Notes under the pieces: model-generated
Told to the model about the DNA's origin: nothing
Database searches by the model: none
What the model saw: only the letters and a program-made list of their open reading frames with translations
Source of the DNA: Dickeya undicola
Lineage (GTDB): Bacteria > Pseudomonadota > Gammaproteobacteria > Enterobacterales > Enterobacteriaceae
Assembly (NCBI RefSeq): GCF_000784735.1
Contig: NZ_JSYG01000008.1
Location: forward strand, 124,001 to 188,000
Reading direction: 5' to 3'
DNA length: 64,000 nucleotides
In this document: positions 1-9,094 of the stretch, one piece after another
Layout: every line of letters starts with the position of its first letter
Position numbering within the stretch: position 1 is the stretch's first letter
Made by a program: the position numbers and the translations under genes

Positions 1-299
1 CCGAGGTACAGCTCCTGAATGTTGTCCGGCGATGGCTTAATGATCACCTGAAACTGGTAATAGTGTTGCAGACGGTTGGGGTTCTCACCGTAGCGGCCGT
101 CGGTAGGACGGCGGGACGGCTGCACATAAGCGGCGGCGATCGGCTCCGGGCCAAGCGCGCGCAGGCAGGTCATAGGGTGAGAAGTGCCAGCGCCGACTTC
201 CATGTCCAGTGGTTGGACGATGGTGCAGCCTTGACGTGCCCAGTAATCCTGTAACGTCAGGATCAGGCCCTGAAAGGTCTTGGTATCAAACTTTTGCAT
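1..299 (-). CDS. glyQ: Glycine--tRNA ligase alpha subunit (N-terminal part)
   Basis: The gene runs off the left edge, so only about the first 99 codons are visible. The minus-strand translation starts [20 protein letters not shown] and continues through [18 protein letters not shown] and a [11 protein letters not shown] segment, which is the conserved start of bacterial GlyRS alpha. The enzyme is the class II catalytic subunit of the alpha2beta2 glycyl-tRNA synthetase in the cytoplasm, and glyS normally follows, outside this window. The ATG lies at 297-299. The reading frame is intact as far as it can be seen. Confidence 0.95.
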   Translation of the reverse strand, partial: MQKFDTKTFQGLILTLQDYWARQGCTIVQPLDMEVGAGTSHPMTCLRALGPEPIAAAYVQPSRRPTDGRYGENPNRLQHYYQFQVIIKPSPDNIQELYL

Positions 300-377
300 G
301 TTGGATTCGCACGCGATACAAGTGGTTTTTACAATGAAGGCGCCAGTATACCCTCTGAGTGCAAGATATACAGCCAG

Positions 378-403
378 AATGCGGCAACAACTTGGGCCGC
401 ATT
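378..403. terminator. Hairpin between tauE-like gene and glyQ
   Basis: Eight-base perfect stem (AATGCGGC, 378-385, with GCCGCATT, 396-403) and a ten-base loop, 39 bases beyond the stop of the TauE-like gene on the minus strand. No T tract follows on either strand, so termination is only inferred from its position. Confidence 0.3.
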
Positions 404-441
404 GCTCTGTAGTCCGCTTTTCCTTCCGGTTCCCGTGGTGA

Positions 442-1248
442 TTAGCCTGCGAACACGGTCTGCAACATTTTCAGGCTCAGCAGCAGCAATAACCCGGCGA
501 ACGCCTTTTTCAACGTGGCGACCGGCAGTCGGTGCGCCAGACGCGCGCCCACCGGCGCGGTGAAGAAACTGACTGCGGAGATCAGCACCACCGCAGGTAA
601 CGAGACATACCCCACGCTGAACGCGGGCAAGCCGGTAGCCGACCAGCCGTTAATCACGTATCCCAGCGCACCGGACAAGGCAATCGGCAAACCAACCGCC
701 GCCGATGTGCCGATAGCCTGCTGGATGCGCACGTTACACCAGGTCAAAAACGGTACGGTGAGCGACCCGCCGCCAATAGCAACCAGCGCGGAAATACCGC
801 CGATGGTCAGCCCAGCCAGCGACATACCCGGCACGCCCGGCAACTGCCGGTGGGATTTGGGCTTAATGTTCAGCACCATTTGTAACGAGACATACGCCAT
901 GAAGCAGGAAAAGAAAATCGCCAGCGCGCGGGTCGGCAACAGCGCCGCCAGCCAGGTGGCGGCGAAGGTCCCCACCAGAATCGCTGGCGTGATACGCCAC
1001 ACCACCGGCCACAGCACCGCCTGATGTTGATGATGCGTACGCAGACTGGAGATGGCGGTAATCACAATCGCCGCCATTGATGTGCCCAGTGCCAGATGCA
1101 CCAGATGCGACGTTTCCACCCCCTGCGCGGCAAATAGCGCCGTCAGCACCGGCACCATGATACCGCCCCCGCCAATGCCCAGTAATCCAGCCATAAAACC
1201 CACCACGGCACCCAGCGCCAGATAGGCCAGCACCCACTCAATCCCCAT
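442..1248 (-). CDS. TauE/SafE-family anion permease
   Basis: A 268-residue inner-membrane protein with about eight hydrophobic segments. The glycine-rich motif [15 protein letters not shown] near the N-terminus and its repeat [17 protein letters not shown] in the second half are the signature of the internally duplicated TauE/SafE (DUF81) family. Members export or import sulfite, sulfoacetate or related organic anions; the substrate here cannot be told. I chose the ATG at 1248 because GGGG lies just upstream and the hydrophobic N-terminus begins there; an in-frame ATG at 1290 would add 14 polar residues. It is a single gene facing the same way as glyQ. Confidence 0.85.
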   Translation of the reverse strand: MGIEWVLAYLALGAVVGFMAGLLGIGGGGIMVPVLTALFAAQGVETSHLVHLALGTSMAAIVITAISSLRTHHQHQAVLWPVVWRITPAILVGTFAATWLAALLPTRALAIFFSCFMAYVSLQMVLNIKPKSHRQLPGVPGMSLAGLTIGGISALVAIGGGSLTVPFLTWCNVRIQQAIGTSAAVGLPIALSGALGYVINGWSATGLPAFSVGYVSLPAVVLISAVSFFTAPVGARLAHRLPVATLKKAFAGLLLLLSLKMLQTVFAG

Positions 1249-1436
1249 TATTGTCCCCTGTCGTTTATACTCTGTTATTTCCGGCGTCATGCCTCACACG
1301 GCCCCTGTCTGCGCAGGGTTGCATCGCACCGCGCTTAGGCTGATGATCGCCCAGCCACGCGGGTGATGCGCTGAAACCGGCCATCATCAATACCAACAAT
1401 GCCGGTGAATCTCAACCGGGGAGCAAGGAGAAGAGG

Positions 1437-1997
1437 ATGACACGCTGTGGTTGGGTCACGCAGGACACGTTGTACCAGGATTATCATGACAACGAGTGGG
1501 GGAAGCCCTGCACCGACGGACGGGAACTGTTTGAACTGTTGTGTCTTGAAGGCCAGCAGGCCGGGCTGTCGTGGATAACCGTGCTCAAAAAACGGGAACA
1601 CTACCGCCGCTGCTTCCACGGATTTGATCCCCATCGCGTCGCCGCCATGACCGACGACGACGTAAACCGGCTGGTGCTGGACCCAGGCATCATCCGCCAC
1701 CGCGGCAAAATTGAAGCCATCATCCGCAATGCTCGCGCCTGGCTGGCGATGCAGCAGCAAGGAGAAGACTTCGCCGCTTTTATCTGGTCCTTCGTCGACC
1801 ACCAACCGGTTGTCAACCGACACGCCTCGCTGGCCGACGTGCCCGCGAAGACAACGGTGTCGGACGCCATGTCAAAAGCGTTGAAAAAACGTGGCTTTAC
1901 CTTCATCGGCTCGACTATCTGTTACGCCTTTATGCAGGCCGCTGGACTGGTGAACGACCATACCACTGAATGCTTTTGTCGTCCGGAGGCGCTGTGA
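1437..1997 (+). CDS. tag: DNA-3-methyladenine glycosylase I
   Basis: Constitutive base-excision repair glycosylase that removes 3-methyladenine from alkylated DNA. The 186 residues match the usual length. The structural zinc ligands known in E. coli Tag fall at the same places: Cys4 and His17 at the N-terminus, His175 and Cys179 at the C-terminus. The catalytic glutamate is Glu38, in CLEGQQAGLSW. An AAGGAG-type ribosome site precedes the ATG. The stop codon overlaps the GTG start of yiaC, so the two genes are translationally coupled, as in E. coli where tag and yiaC are also neighbours. Confidence 0.96.
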   Translation: MTRCGWVTQDTLYQDYHDNEWGKPCTDGRELFELLCLEGQQAGLSWITVLKKREHYRRCFHGFDPHRVAAMTDDDVNRLVLDPGIIRHRGKIEAIIRNARAWLAMQQQGEDFAAFIWSFVDHQPVVNRHASLADVPAKTTVSDAMSKALKKRGFTFIGSTICYAFMQAAGLVNDHTTECFCRPEAL

Positions 1998-2449
1998 TCC
2001 GCCCTTATCGTCCGCAGGATCTGGATCTGCTGGTGCGGCTGTGGCTGGAAAGCACCACCCTGGCGCATCCGTTTATCGCGCCGCACTATTGGCGGGAAAG
2101 CGAGGAACTGGTGCGCGGGCATTATATCCCCCACTCGCAGACCTGGATTTATGAGGATGAACAAGGCATCGGCGGTTTTATCAGTGTGATGGATCAGCGT
2201 TTTATCGGTGCGCTGTTTGTCCATCACAACCTGTACGGCCGGGGAGTGGGTGCGGCGCTGATGCAACATGTCCAACACCGCTTTCCCATGCTCAGCCTGG
2301 AGGTGTATCAGCAAAACCACCGCGCCTGTGCCTTTTACCGCAAACAGGGGTTTATTACCGTACAGGAAAGCTATCAATCCGAAACTCAAGCTAACCTGCT
2401 GATCCTGCACTGGCAGGACCAAGCGTTGCTCGCCTCCGTCATGTCCTGA
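1994..2449 (+). CDS. yiaC: GNAT N-acetyltransferase YiaC
   Basis: A 151-residue GNAT protein resembling E. coli YiaC, a protein-lysine acetyltransferase. Visible features are the LWLESTT-HPFI segment near residue 15, the acetyl-CoA pyrophosphate-binding loop (GRGVGAALM) and the C-terminal NHRACAFYRKQGF strand-helix. The GTG start at 1994 is set by GGAGG at 1985-1989 and a one-codon overlap with the tag stop (GTGA). It is probably co-transcribed with tag and has no promoter of its own. Confidence 0.88.
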   Translation: MIRPYRPQDLDLLVRLWLESTTLAHPFIAPHYWRESEELVRGHYIPHSQTWIYEDEQGIGGFISVMDQRFIGALFVHHNLYGRGVGAALMQHVQHRFPMLSLEVYQQNHRACAFYRKQGFITVQESYQSETQANLLILHWQDQALLASVMS

Positions 2450-2998
2450 ATCAGGCTGGTATAGCCGAAGAACGTCCCGCTACGGTTGCATTACCGCCAT
2501 GAAATGATACTTTATAACATACCAACTCATGCCGCTGGCGTGAGTATGGCTGCCAATTATTTCATCTTTTTTGCAACACCGCTGATTTCAGCCAATACCA
2601 GGGTTTTTAGCGGGCGTGCGCCTTCTGGCACATTAGAAGGCGCGCCACCCGACTCCCCTCTGGCTTGCAGTCTCCCACCATGTCGACCATCATGCCTGAA
2701 GCAACCGGTTTAGAACTCGTCGCCTCTGGGCTAATTTATGCCTTACGGGTCGGGCGGCGCGCTCCCCAACAGAACAAATCGCTTCGCATCCGGCGCTGCG
2801 CGTGAATAGCGCGCGGATAATAAGCATATATGACTGTTTACCATCGTATTTCATTGAATCATCCAATCGTTTTTGGGCGATGGCACGGCAAAGACCGGGC
2901 ATCAATATGCGAAGCTAGCTGAGAACTCTTTTCAAAAATCGCGTTTACATACAACCGTCGCGCTAATCAGACAATCGCCTATCAGCCGGAGTGAACTG
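2450..2998. other. 549-bp gene-free structured stretch
   Basis: No convincing coding region. Features seen: a Zur-box-like palindrome (2501-2523); a hairpin with nine-base arms and a three-base loop (2525-2545, one G-T mismatch); a long stem (about 2612-2650; core GCGCCTTCT with AGAAGGCGC around an eight-base loop, extended by GGGCG/CGCCACCC pairing); and a GC-rich stretch with further self-complementarity near 2795-2815. The concentration of hairpins suggests a structured RNA or a decayed repeat element. I do not recognise the family. Confidence 0.5.
2501..2523. promoter_or_regulatory. Zur-box-like palindrome
   Basis: The 23-mer starts GAAATGATA and ends TATAACATACC. Compared with the enterobacterial Zur consensus (GAAATG-TTATA-N-TATAACATTTC, recalled from memory), 17 of 22 defined positions agree. 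There is no zinc-related gene beside it: yiaC ends 51 bp upstream and ghrB starts 476 bp downstream. Confidence 0.3.
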
Positions 2999-3961
2999 AT
3001 GAAACCTGAAGTGATCCTCTACAGAAGTATCCCTGACGCCCTGCGCGCTCGCCTTGAACAATACGCCACCGTGCATGAATTCAACGGGCTGCCGCCAGTC
3101 GATCACCCCGTACTGGAACGGGTGGAAGGCCTGATCGGCTCCAGCGCCACGGTTAGCCGGGAATTTCTCTCCCATTTACCGCGCCTGCGCGCCGTCTCAA
3201 CCATTTCGGTCGGCTACGACAATATCGACCTCGCCACCCTGAACGACAAAGGAGCGTTGCTGATGCACACGCCAACCGCCCTGACGGAAACGGTGGCGGA
3301 TGCGGTGCTGACGCTGATGCTGATGACCGCCCGCCGCGGGCTGGAAGTGGCAGAGCGGGTTAAAGCCGGGGAGTGGAAAACCAGTGTCGATCAAGACTGG
3401 TTTGGCATTGACGTGCACCACAAAACCATCGGTATTCTGGGTATGGGGCGTATCGGTCTGGCGGTAGCACAGCGTGCGCATTTGGGCTTCGGTATGCCGG
3501 TGCTGTACCACGCCCGCCGTCATCATCAGGAAGCAGAAACCCGCTTCAATGCTGGTTATCGTGATCTGGACGGCTTGCTGGCAGAGTCGGATTTTCTGTG
3601 CATTACCCTGCCGCTGACCCCGCAGACCCATCATCTGATTGGACGTGAGCAGTTGAAGAAAATGAAGTCCAGCGCGATTGTGATCAACATCGGTCGCGGT
3701 CCGGTTATCGACGAACCGGCGTTAATTGACGCGCTGACTGACGGCACTATTTACGCTGCCGGTCTGGATGTGTTCGAGCAGGAACCGCTGCCGGTGGACT
3801 CGCCGCTGCTGAAGTTGCCCAACGTGGTTGCGCTGCCGCATATCGGCTCCGCTACCCATGAAACCCGCTATAGCATGGCGGCCTGCGCGGTAGATAACCT
3901 GATCGCCGCACTGAGCGGCAACGTCAAAGAAAACTGCGTCAATCCGGACGTGCTGAAGTAA
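2999..3961 (+). CDS. ghrB: Glyoxylate/hydroxypyruvate reductase B
   Basis: NAD(P)H-dependent D-2-hydroxyacid dehydrogenase of 320 residues that reduces glyoxylate, hydroxypyruvate and 2-keto-gluconate-type acids. It contains the Rossmann motif GILGMGRIG, the catalytic arginine segment ([10 protein letters not shown]), the glutamate segment ([16 protein letters not shown]) and the catalytic histidine in [12 protein letters not shown]. It follows E. coli GhrB almost motif by motif. The ATG at 2999 is preceded by CCGGAG; the longer upstream reading frame has no family resemblance. It appears monocistronic, with its own leader after the structured stretch. Confidence 0.94.
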   Translation: MKPEVILYRSIPDALRARLEQYATVHEFNGLPPVDHPVLERVEGLIGSSATVSREFLSHLPRLRAVSTISVGYDNIDLATLNDKGALLMHTPTALTETVADAVLTLMLMTARRGLEVAERVKAGEWKTSVDQDWFGIDVHHKTIGILGMGRIGLAVAQRAHLGFGMPVLYHARRHHQEAETRFNAGYRDLDGLLAESDFLCITLPLTPQTHHLIGREQLKKMKSSAIVINIGRGPVIDEPALIDALTDGTIYAAGLDVFEQEPLPVDSPLLKLPNVVALPHIGSATHETRYSMAACAVDNLIAALSGNVKENCVNPDVLK

Positions 3962-3992
3962 TTCAGCACGTTACCTCCGTTTTATCTTCAAT

Positions 3993-4024
3993 ATTCCGCC
4001 CTCCTGATATCAGGAAGGCGGAAT
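3993..4024. terminator. Convergent hairpin between ghrB and the DUF4432 gene
   Basis: Outer arms ATTCCGCC (3993-4000) and GGCGGAAT (4017-4024) enclose the 12-base palindrome CCTGATATCAGG. It sits between two convergent genes and probably ends both transcripts, although neither side has a strong T run. Confidence 0.5.
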
Positions 4025-4063
4025 CACAGCACGAATCCTGACCTTAACCTACGGTAAGCGCGA

Positions 4064-5272
4064 TCACTCCACCGCAATCGGTTTTTCGGTCAGCGTCGTG
4101 GCGCGATCGCCCTGAATCGCTTTCACTTTCTGCTCGGTTTGTTGTACCGCCGCCGGGCTGCTCAACAGGCTGTAGGTCAGCTCAAACGTGGTGCTCTGGC
4201 CGGGTTGCAGCTTCTTCACCCTTCCCTGCTGGCGTTCGATGGTGACCGGGTAGGCGTAATTGGTGCCGGGTTCGATGCCGGTAACGTAGCCCTGTTTCAG
4301 GGTATCGGTGTTTTTCCACAGCGTCAGCAGCGGCAACTGATGGGTATCAAAAGCGATCGACACCCCTTTGTCGCCAGCGCGATTCACCAGTGCCGCCAGC
4401 GTCTTGCCCTCTTTATCCGCGTACGGCGTCATGTTAAACACCATCTCGTCGAAGTCTTTAGTCGGTCCTTTATACGTCTGCCAGCTTTTCAGACCCGCTT
4501 TGGCGTAGTCATTAAACGGTGAAATCTCTTTCACTGGCGCGAGGAAACGTGCCCCTTCTTCCAGAATCGGCGTACCGAAATTGCTGTGGTAGATGATCTG
4601 GTAATCGCGGGCGTAATCCGACTTGTTGGTCAGCACATCGTGTACGGTAAAGGACTCGCTACCCGGCACGTAACGCAGTTCGGTCCAGGTTTCGAGGTTA
4701 GATTTCTTGAAGCTGTTCTCCTTCAGCAAGCCGCGCACAGTGATGGTGTAGGGTGCTTTGTCGCTGACATCCACGACAACTTTCGACGCCGGTGTATTAC
4801 CGGCGCGACCGTGCAGGGTGTAAATCATGCCGTCGCTGGTGACCGGGTGGCCGGTCCACTCATACCCGCAGCGCACCATCATCTCATTGAAACCTTCCAG
4901 CCAGCCCAGCCCGTTGCGGCTTTCAAGCGTGATGGTATTCGGGTTCACCACCTCATCCACCGGTGAATCCCAGCCCAGCCGGATGTTTTTACCAGTCACA
5001 TGCAACAAATCCATGCCGCGAGTCGGACTGAGGGTGATTTGCAGCCCATTCGGGCTGGTGATAGTAAGAATTTTGCTGCCTTCCTGACGTCCGCCGTGCA
5101 GTACTTTCTGTTCAATGCTGAAGCGCTGATCTTTGATCTTCAGCGTGTCGCTGCTGATCTGCCAGTTTCCTTTCTCGGTGCTGCTTTCAACATCCGTCAG
5201 CACAAAGGTCTGAGCTGATGCCTGCCAGGAAACCAGCGCCAGAGCGATACTTATTGCCAGTACGTTTTTCAT
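4064..5272 (-). CDS. Secreted DUF4432 (aldose-1-epimerase-like) protein
   Basis: A 402-residue protein with a clear Sec signal peptide (residues 1-20, ending WQASAQ). The mature part has galactose-mutarotase-fold elements: TLSPTRGMDLLHV, a WTGHPVTSDGMIYTLHGRAGNTPA segment with a candidate catalytic histidine, YHSNFGTPIL with a second histidine, and GIEPGTNYAYP near the end. DUF4432 proteins are thought to act on sugars, so a periplasmic mutarotase or sugar-binding role is likely but the substrate is unknown. It is monocistronic and divergent from avtA. A CRP-type promoter precedes it. Confidence 0.8.
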   Translation of the reverse strand: MKNVLAISIALALVSWQASAQTFVLTDVESSTEKGNWQISSDTLKIKDQRFSIEQKVLHGGRQEGSKILTITSPNGLQITLSPTRGMDLLHVTGKNIRLGWDSPVDEVVNPNTITLESRNGLGWLEGFNEMMVRCGYEWTGHPVTSDGMIYTLHGRAGNTPASKVVVDVSDKAPYTITVRGLLKENSFKKSNLETWTELRYVPGSESFTVHDVLTNKSDYARDYQIIYHSNFGTPILEEGARFLAPVKEISPFNDYAKAGLKSWQTYKGPTKDFDEMVFNMTPYADKEGKTLAALVNRAGDKGVSIAFDTHQLPLLTLWKNTDTLKQGYVTGIEPGTNYAYPVTIERQQGRVKKLQPGQSTTFELTYSLLSSPAAVQQTEQKVKAIQGDRATTLTEKPIAVE

Positions 5273-5297
5273 CCCATTCGTCCTTATAGCTGAATTG

Positions 5298-5360
5298 ATT
5301 AAGCCTGCGGAGCTAAAAGACTACAAATCCGGCTGACGGGAGAATGTGACTGCTATCACC
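5298..5360 (-). promoter_or_regulatory. CRP-dependent promoter of the DUF4432 gene
   Basis: A CRP-like site TGTGA-N6-TCACC (5345-5360, nine of ten consensus positions) lies upstream of a possible -35 (minus strand TTGTAG, 5321-5326), a 17-bp spacer and -10 CTTAAT (5298-5303). The site would be centred about 61.5 bp before the predicted start near 5291, the classical class I position. The rest of the 393-bp DUF4432-avtA spacer is AT-rich, and I see no gene in it. Confidence 0.5.
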
Positions 5361-5665
5361 AGATAACCAACTGCTCTTTTTTCGCGATGAATTTGGATTA
5401 TTCATCACAATTTTAATAAGCATGGTGAGTATTTTTGCAGGAAAAACGTGAGATAAATCAGATAAAAGCTGACGCACGTTCAGCTTTTGGCACCATGTGG
5501 ATGGGTTATGCTGAAACAGCACAGTAATGACAATAGTTAATTATTTTTCCATAACAAAAATATATAGCATAAAGAGTGGTGATGGATTTTCTGTTGCGAT
5601 TGCACCTGCCCGACACGCGCGCTAAGGTGTCGGTTTACCTGTGCGTTACCCTTTATTGACAAACT

Positions 5666-6922
5666 ATGAACTTTTCCCGTTTCGGCAACAAATTTACCCG
5701 CCATGCTGGCATTACCCAATTGATGGACGACCTGAACGACGGGCTGCGTACCCCCGGAGCCATCATGCTGGGCGGTGGCAATCCAGCTCATATCCCGGCG
5801 ATGGACGATTATTTTCAGCAGTTGTGTCGCGACTTGCTGGATCAAGGAAAACTGACCGATGCCCTGTGCAACTACGACGGTCCGCAAGGCAAGGATGTGC
5901 TACTGCATTCGCTCTCCAGCCTGCTGCGCGAACAGCTGGGTTGGGAGATTGGACCACAGAATATTGCACTGACCAACGGCAGCCAAAGTGCGTTTTTCTA
6001 CCTGTTTAACCTGTTTGCCGGCCGCACCGACGACGGCCAGCGCCGTCGTGTGCTATTCCCGCTGGCACCGGAATACATCGGTTACGCCGATTCCGGGTTG
6101 GATGAAGACATGTTCGTCTCCGTTCGCCCCCAAATTGAGCTATTGCCCGAAGGGCAATTCAAATACCACGTCGACTTCGAACAACTGCGCATCACCGACG
6201 ACATCGGCATGATTTGCGTCTCGCGGCCCACCAATCCCACCGGCAATGTGCTGACCGACGAAGAGTTGCAGCATCTGGATGCACTGGCCCGCGAACATCA
6301 GATTCCGCTGGTGATCGACAACGCCTACGGCGTGCCGTTCCCCGGCATTATTTTCAGCGACGCCACGCCGTTGTGGAACCCGAACACCATCCTGTGCATG
6401 AGCCTGTCGAAACTCGGTCTGCCCGGCTCGCGCTGCGGCATCGTGATCGGTTCGGAGCAGGTGATCGAAGCGCTTGGCAACATGAACGGCATCGTCAGCC
6501 TGGCACCCGGCTCCATCGGCCCGGCGCTGGCCCACGAGATGATTCAGCGCGGCGACCTGCTGCGGCTCTCTAACGACGTGGTGCGGCCGTTCTACCGTCA
6601 ACGGGTGGAGCAGGCTATCGCCATCATTCGTCGTTATCTGTCGCCAGAGGTGTGCCTGATCCACAAACCGGAAGGGGCGATTTTCCTGTGGCTGTGGTTC
6701 AAAGACCTGCCGATCACCACCGAAGTGCTGTACCAGCGGCTGAAACAACGCGGTGTGCTGATGGTGCCGGGCCACTACTTCTTCCCTGGTCTGGAGCAGG
6801 AATGGTCGCACGCCCACCAGTGCCTGCGCATGAACTATGTGCCGGAGCCGGAAAAAATCGAGCAGGGCGTCGCCATTCTGGCCGAAGAGGTGGAACGGGC
6901 GCGAAAAGAAGCCGGCATCTGA
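5666..6922 (+). CDS. avtA: Valine--pyruvate aminotransferase
   Basis: PLP-dependent class I/II aminotransferase of 418 residues (transaminase C) that interconverts valine/2-ketoisovalerate with alanine/pyruvate. The substrate loop MLGGGNPAHIP is near residue 35, the aspartate-binding cofactor segment VIDNAYGVPFPGI follows, and the Schiff-base lysine is in CMSLSKLGLPGSRCG. The start MNFSRFGNKFTRHAGITQLM matches the family start, although the ribosome site is weak. It is monocistronic and divergent from the DUF4432 gene. Confidence 0.95.
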   Translation: MNFSRFGNKFTRHAGITQLMDDLNDGLRTPGAIMLGGGNPAHIPAMDDYFQQLCRDLLDQGKLTDALCNYDGPQGKDVLLHSLSSLLREQLGWEIGPQNIALTNGSQSAFFYLFNLFAGRTDDGQRRRVLFPLAPEYIGYADSGLDEDMFVSVRPQIELLPEGQFKYHVDFEQLRITDDIGMICVSRPTNPTGNVLTDEELQHLDALAREHQIPLVIDNAYGVPFPGIIFSDATPLWNPNTILCMSLSKLGLPGSRCGIVIGSEQVIEALGNMNGIVSLAPGSIGPALAHEMIQRGDLLRLSNDVVRPFYRQRVEQAIAIIRRYLSPEVCLIHKPEGAIFLWLWFKDLPITTEVLYQRLKQRGVLMVPGHYFFPGLEQEWSHAHQCLRMNYVPEPEKIEQGVAILAEEVERARKEAGI

Positions 6923-6942
6923 TATCTGAACATTCCATACAC

Positions 6943-6964
6943 AAAAAAGCCGCCCGAAGGCGGC
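6943..6964 (-). terminator. Rho-independent terminator of the yhcN-like gene
   Basis: On the minus strand GCCGCC-TTCG-GGCGGC (6964-6949) is followed by six T residues (6948-6943). The stable TTCG tetraloop and T run make this a strong terminator for the yhcN-like gene; it may also stop avtA from the other side. Confidence 0.85.
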
Positions 6965-6987
6965 CTGTGCGACATGGAAACCAATGA

Positions 6988-7239
6988 TCAATTGTAGATT
7001 TCTGCTACACCGCGCAGCTGATTGTCGTTGCCGGTGGCGGAGATGATGCGGAATGATTTAGCTCCAGCGGCCTGTGCTTTTTCAGACAGGCTGGCCTGCA
7101 GGCTGTCCAGCGTACCGGCGGTGGCGCTCACGGTGCCAACAGACTGGCTGCCAGCGTGCTGTACTTCGGTCGCCGCAAAAGTGCCGAAAGAAAGGGTAGC
7201 CAACGCGATAACTGCAACAACATTTTTGATAGATTTCAT
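6988..7239 (-). CDS. YhcN/YdgH (DUF1471) periplasmic protein
   Basis: An 83-residue secreted protein. The signal peptide MKSIKNVVAVIALATLSFGTFA is followed by the DUF1471 domain: QSVGTVSATAGTLDSLQASL and the terminal FRIISATGNDNQLRGVAEIYN strand. Enterobacteria carry many paralogues (YhcN, BhsA, McbA) linked to stress, biofilm or acid response; the exact orthologue is unclear. The ATG at 7239 follows AAGGAT; the TTG two codons upstream is ignored. Confidence 0.88.
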   Translation of the reverse strand: MKSIKNVVAVIALATLSFGTFAATEVQHAGSQSVGTVSATAGTLDSLQASLSEKAQAAGAKSFRIISATGNDNQLRGVAEIYN

Positions 7240-7559
7240 GGTCAATATCCTTCACTTGGAATTCGGTTAGTGTTCTTAACTGGAGGCGTTATCGCCTTCG
7301 ATGAAAGTGATAATAGACCTGTTATCGCCACGTTAAAACCGGGTTTATTTGCAGATATCATTCAAATTTTATGAAATAAAAAAACCCGCACTCTCGGCGA
7401 ATTATTACCCACCTGCACAGTGGCTGATGCTGACGCGGGGCAAACAAGGCGCATTGCGTGCGTTTTTCCATTTGTACTCATCTCGTCCGCACAAATGGCG
7501 TCATTCCTCTCGCATCAGATCATCAATACTCCGGGCGAAGCACACACTCAGGAGATGTC
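7240..7559. other. Divergent spacer, yhcN-like / NIPSNAP
   Basis: A 320-bp promoter region between divergent genes. It is AT-rich around 7340-7385, and I see no further gene, repeat or recognisable operator. Confidence 0.5.
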
Positions 7560-7880
7560 ATGATGTCTGTCTTTCAGTTAAGAACCTACACATTGAAAAC
7601 GGCGGTCGCGGCTAGTCAGTACGCTGAAATCTGGTATCACCACATTGAGAGCCTGAAGTTGTTCCACATCGAAACACATGGTGTTTTTCGACCACAGGAG
7701 AACGATCGCCAGGTGGTGGCACTGGTGAGCTATGCCGACGGCGTGGACATTCAAACAACCGCACTCGCTTATATGTCCAGCGATGCATTTCATGCCGATA
7801 TGTCGGGATTTGAGATGAATATGATCGAAAATGTGCAGGAAACGCCACTCGTTGCCTTACCTGCCTCACCGCTGCAATAA
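7560..7880 (+). CDS. NIPSNAP-family small protein
   Basis: A 106-residue protein starting MMSVFQLRTYTL, with an alternating strand-helix pattern and the segment WYHHIESLKLFHIETHGVF typical of NIPSNAP/dimeric alpha-beta barrel proteins. The family is often cytoplasmic, of uncertain function and sometimes linked to dehalogenation or monooxygenase-like folds. GGAG at 7551-7554 supports starting at 7560 (or the next ATG at 7563); the longer upstream frame lacks family character. No operon partner is visible. Confidence 0.7.
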   Translation: MMSVFQLRTYTLKTAVAASQYAEIWYHHIESLKLFHIETHGVFRPQENDRQVVALVSYADGVDIQTTALAYMSSDAFHADMSGFEMNMIENVQETPLVALPASPLQ

Positions 7881-7929
7881 CACCGCTCCAGTCTTAGCTA
7901 TCGCGCTCACATCCAGGGAATACAAACCA

Positions 7930-7955
7930 TCAGGCAACCTGTTTTGGTTGCCTGA
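7930..7955. terminator. Convergent hairpin, NIPSNAP / glk
   Basis: Perfect ten-base stem TCAGGCAACC (7930-7939) with GGTTGCCTGA (7946-7955) and a six-base loop, between convergent genes. It likely terminates both; T tracts are poor. Confidence 0.5.
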
Positions 7956-7985
7956 CGAATAGGCTCTCCGCGCGAGATAAAGGAG

Positions 7986-8954
7986 TTACAGCGTCTGGCC
8001 CAGCGCCTGACGCAGATACGCGCCCGCGCCCAGCAGCCCTGGCTGTGGGTGGGTGATCATGAACACCGGGATGTCGGCGAGGTAATCGCGGAAACGGCCT
8101 TTGTCTTCAAAGGCGCTGCGAAAACCCGAGTTGCGGAAGAATTCCAGAAAACGCGGCACGATGCCGCCAGCGATGTAGACACCGCCGAAGGTGCCGAGCG
8201 TCAGCGCCAGATTGCCGCCGAAACGCCCCATCAGTACGCAGAACAGCGACAGCGCGCGCAGGCAGTCCACATCGCTGTGCGCCAGCGCCCGTTCGGACAC
8301 CACCTGCGGCGTCAGCGCTTCCGGCACCCGGTCGTCCGCCTTGACGATCGCCCGATAAATATTCACCAGCCCCGGCCCGGACAGCACGCGCTCAGCGGAA
8401 ACGTGCCCCAGTTCCTGACGCAGCACCTGCAACAGGATGTCCTCTTCTTCGCTGTTGGACGCGAAATCCACGTGACCGCCCTCGCCCGGCAGGCTTAGCC
8501 ATTTGCCGTTCACCGGCAGCAAGTGCGCCACGCCAAGCCCGGTTCCGGCACCGTATACCGCCACCGGCTTACCAGCGACTGCATCAGCGCCGCCCAACCG
8601 AATCACATCCTCCGGCGTTAACACCGGAATCGCCATGCTGACGGCGGTAAAATCGTTGATCACCGCCAGACGCTCAAACCCCAGGCTCTGCCGCATGGCC
8701 TCAATGGAGAACGCCCAGTGATGGTTGGTCATCTCCACCCAGTCATCGGTCACCGGGCAGGCAATGGCAATGCAGGCTTCTTTGATAGTGAGCGCCGCGT
8801 GTTCCGTCAGAAACAGACGAATGGCGTCTTCCAGACTGTCGTGCTCGTGAACCGCGTACTGTTTACTGTGTGACAGATGCCCATTCGCCAGCTCGCAAAG
8901 GGCAAGACGTGCGTTGGTTCCACCGACATCACCTACCAGCGCATACTGATGCAT
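7986..8954 (-). CDS. glk: Glucokinase
   Basis: A 322-residue ATP-dependent glucokinase that phosphorylates free cytoplasmic glucose to glucose-6-phosphate. The ATP-binding P-loop-like motif [13 protein letters not shown] begins at residue 8. Sugar-contact segments [15 protein letters not shown] and [11 protein letters not shown], and the adenosine-site sequence [13 protein letters not shown], all match the proteobacterial Glk family. Length agrees with E. coli Glk. The ATG at 8954 starts MHQYALVGD. It is a single gene; a companion permease is not present here. Confidence 0.95.
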   Translation of the reverse strand: MHQYALVGDVGGTNARLALCELANGHLSHSKQYAVHEHDSLEDAIRLFLTEHAALTIKEACIAIACPVTDDWVEMTNHHWAFSIEAMRQSLGFERLAVINDFTAVSMAIPVLTPEDVIRLGGADAVAGKPVAVYGAGTGLGVAHLLPVNGKWLSLPGEGGHVDFASNSEEEDILLQVLRQELGHVSAERVLSGPGLVNIYRAIVKADDRVPEALTPQVVSERALAHSDVDCLRALSLFCVLMGRFGGNLALTLGTFGGVYIAGGIVPRFLEFFRNSGFRSAFEDKGRFRDYLADIPVFMITHPQPGLLGAGAYLRQALGQTL

Positions 8955-9094
8955 AAATTACGATCTCCCATTGAAATATCATCATGCGTACTTGGGCACA
9001 CGGAGAAAACCGCACGCCGATGACGGCAAGCACGCCCGAATTTCACTCATATTTACTGGCGGTCCATGCCATCAGGGAGACGCGACAGATCACA

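Noticed and set aside
2486-2713. 75-codon frame downstream of yiaC
   Set aside because: It has no ribosome site and its sequence changes character across the hairpins; it is more likely read through structured non-coding DNA.
5313-5522. 69-codon frame upstream of the DUF4432 gene
   Set aside because: It overlaps the CRP-type promoter and is AT-rich promoter sequence.
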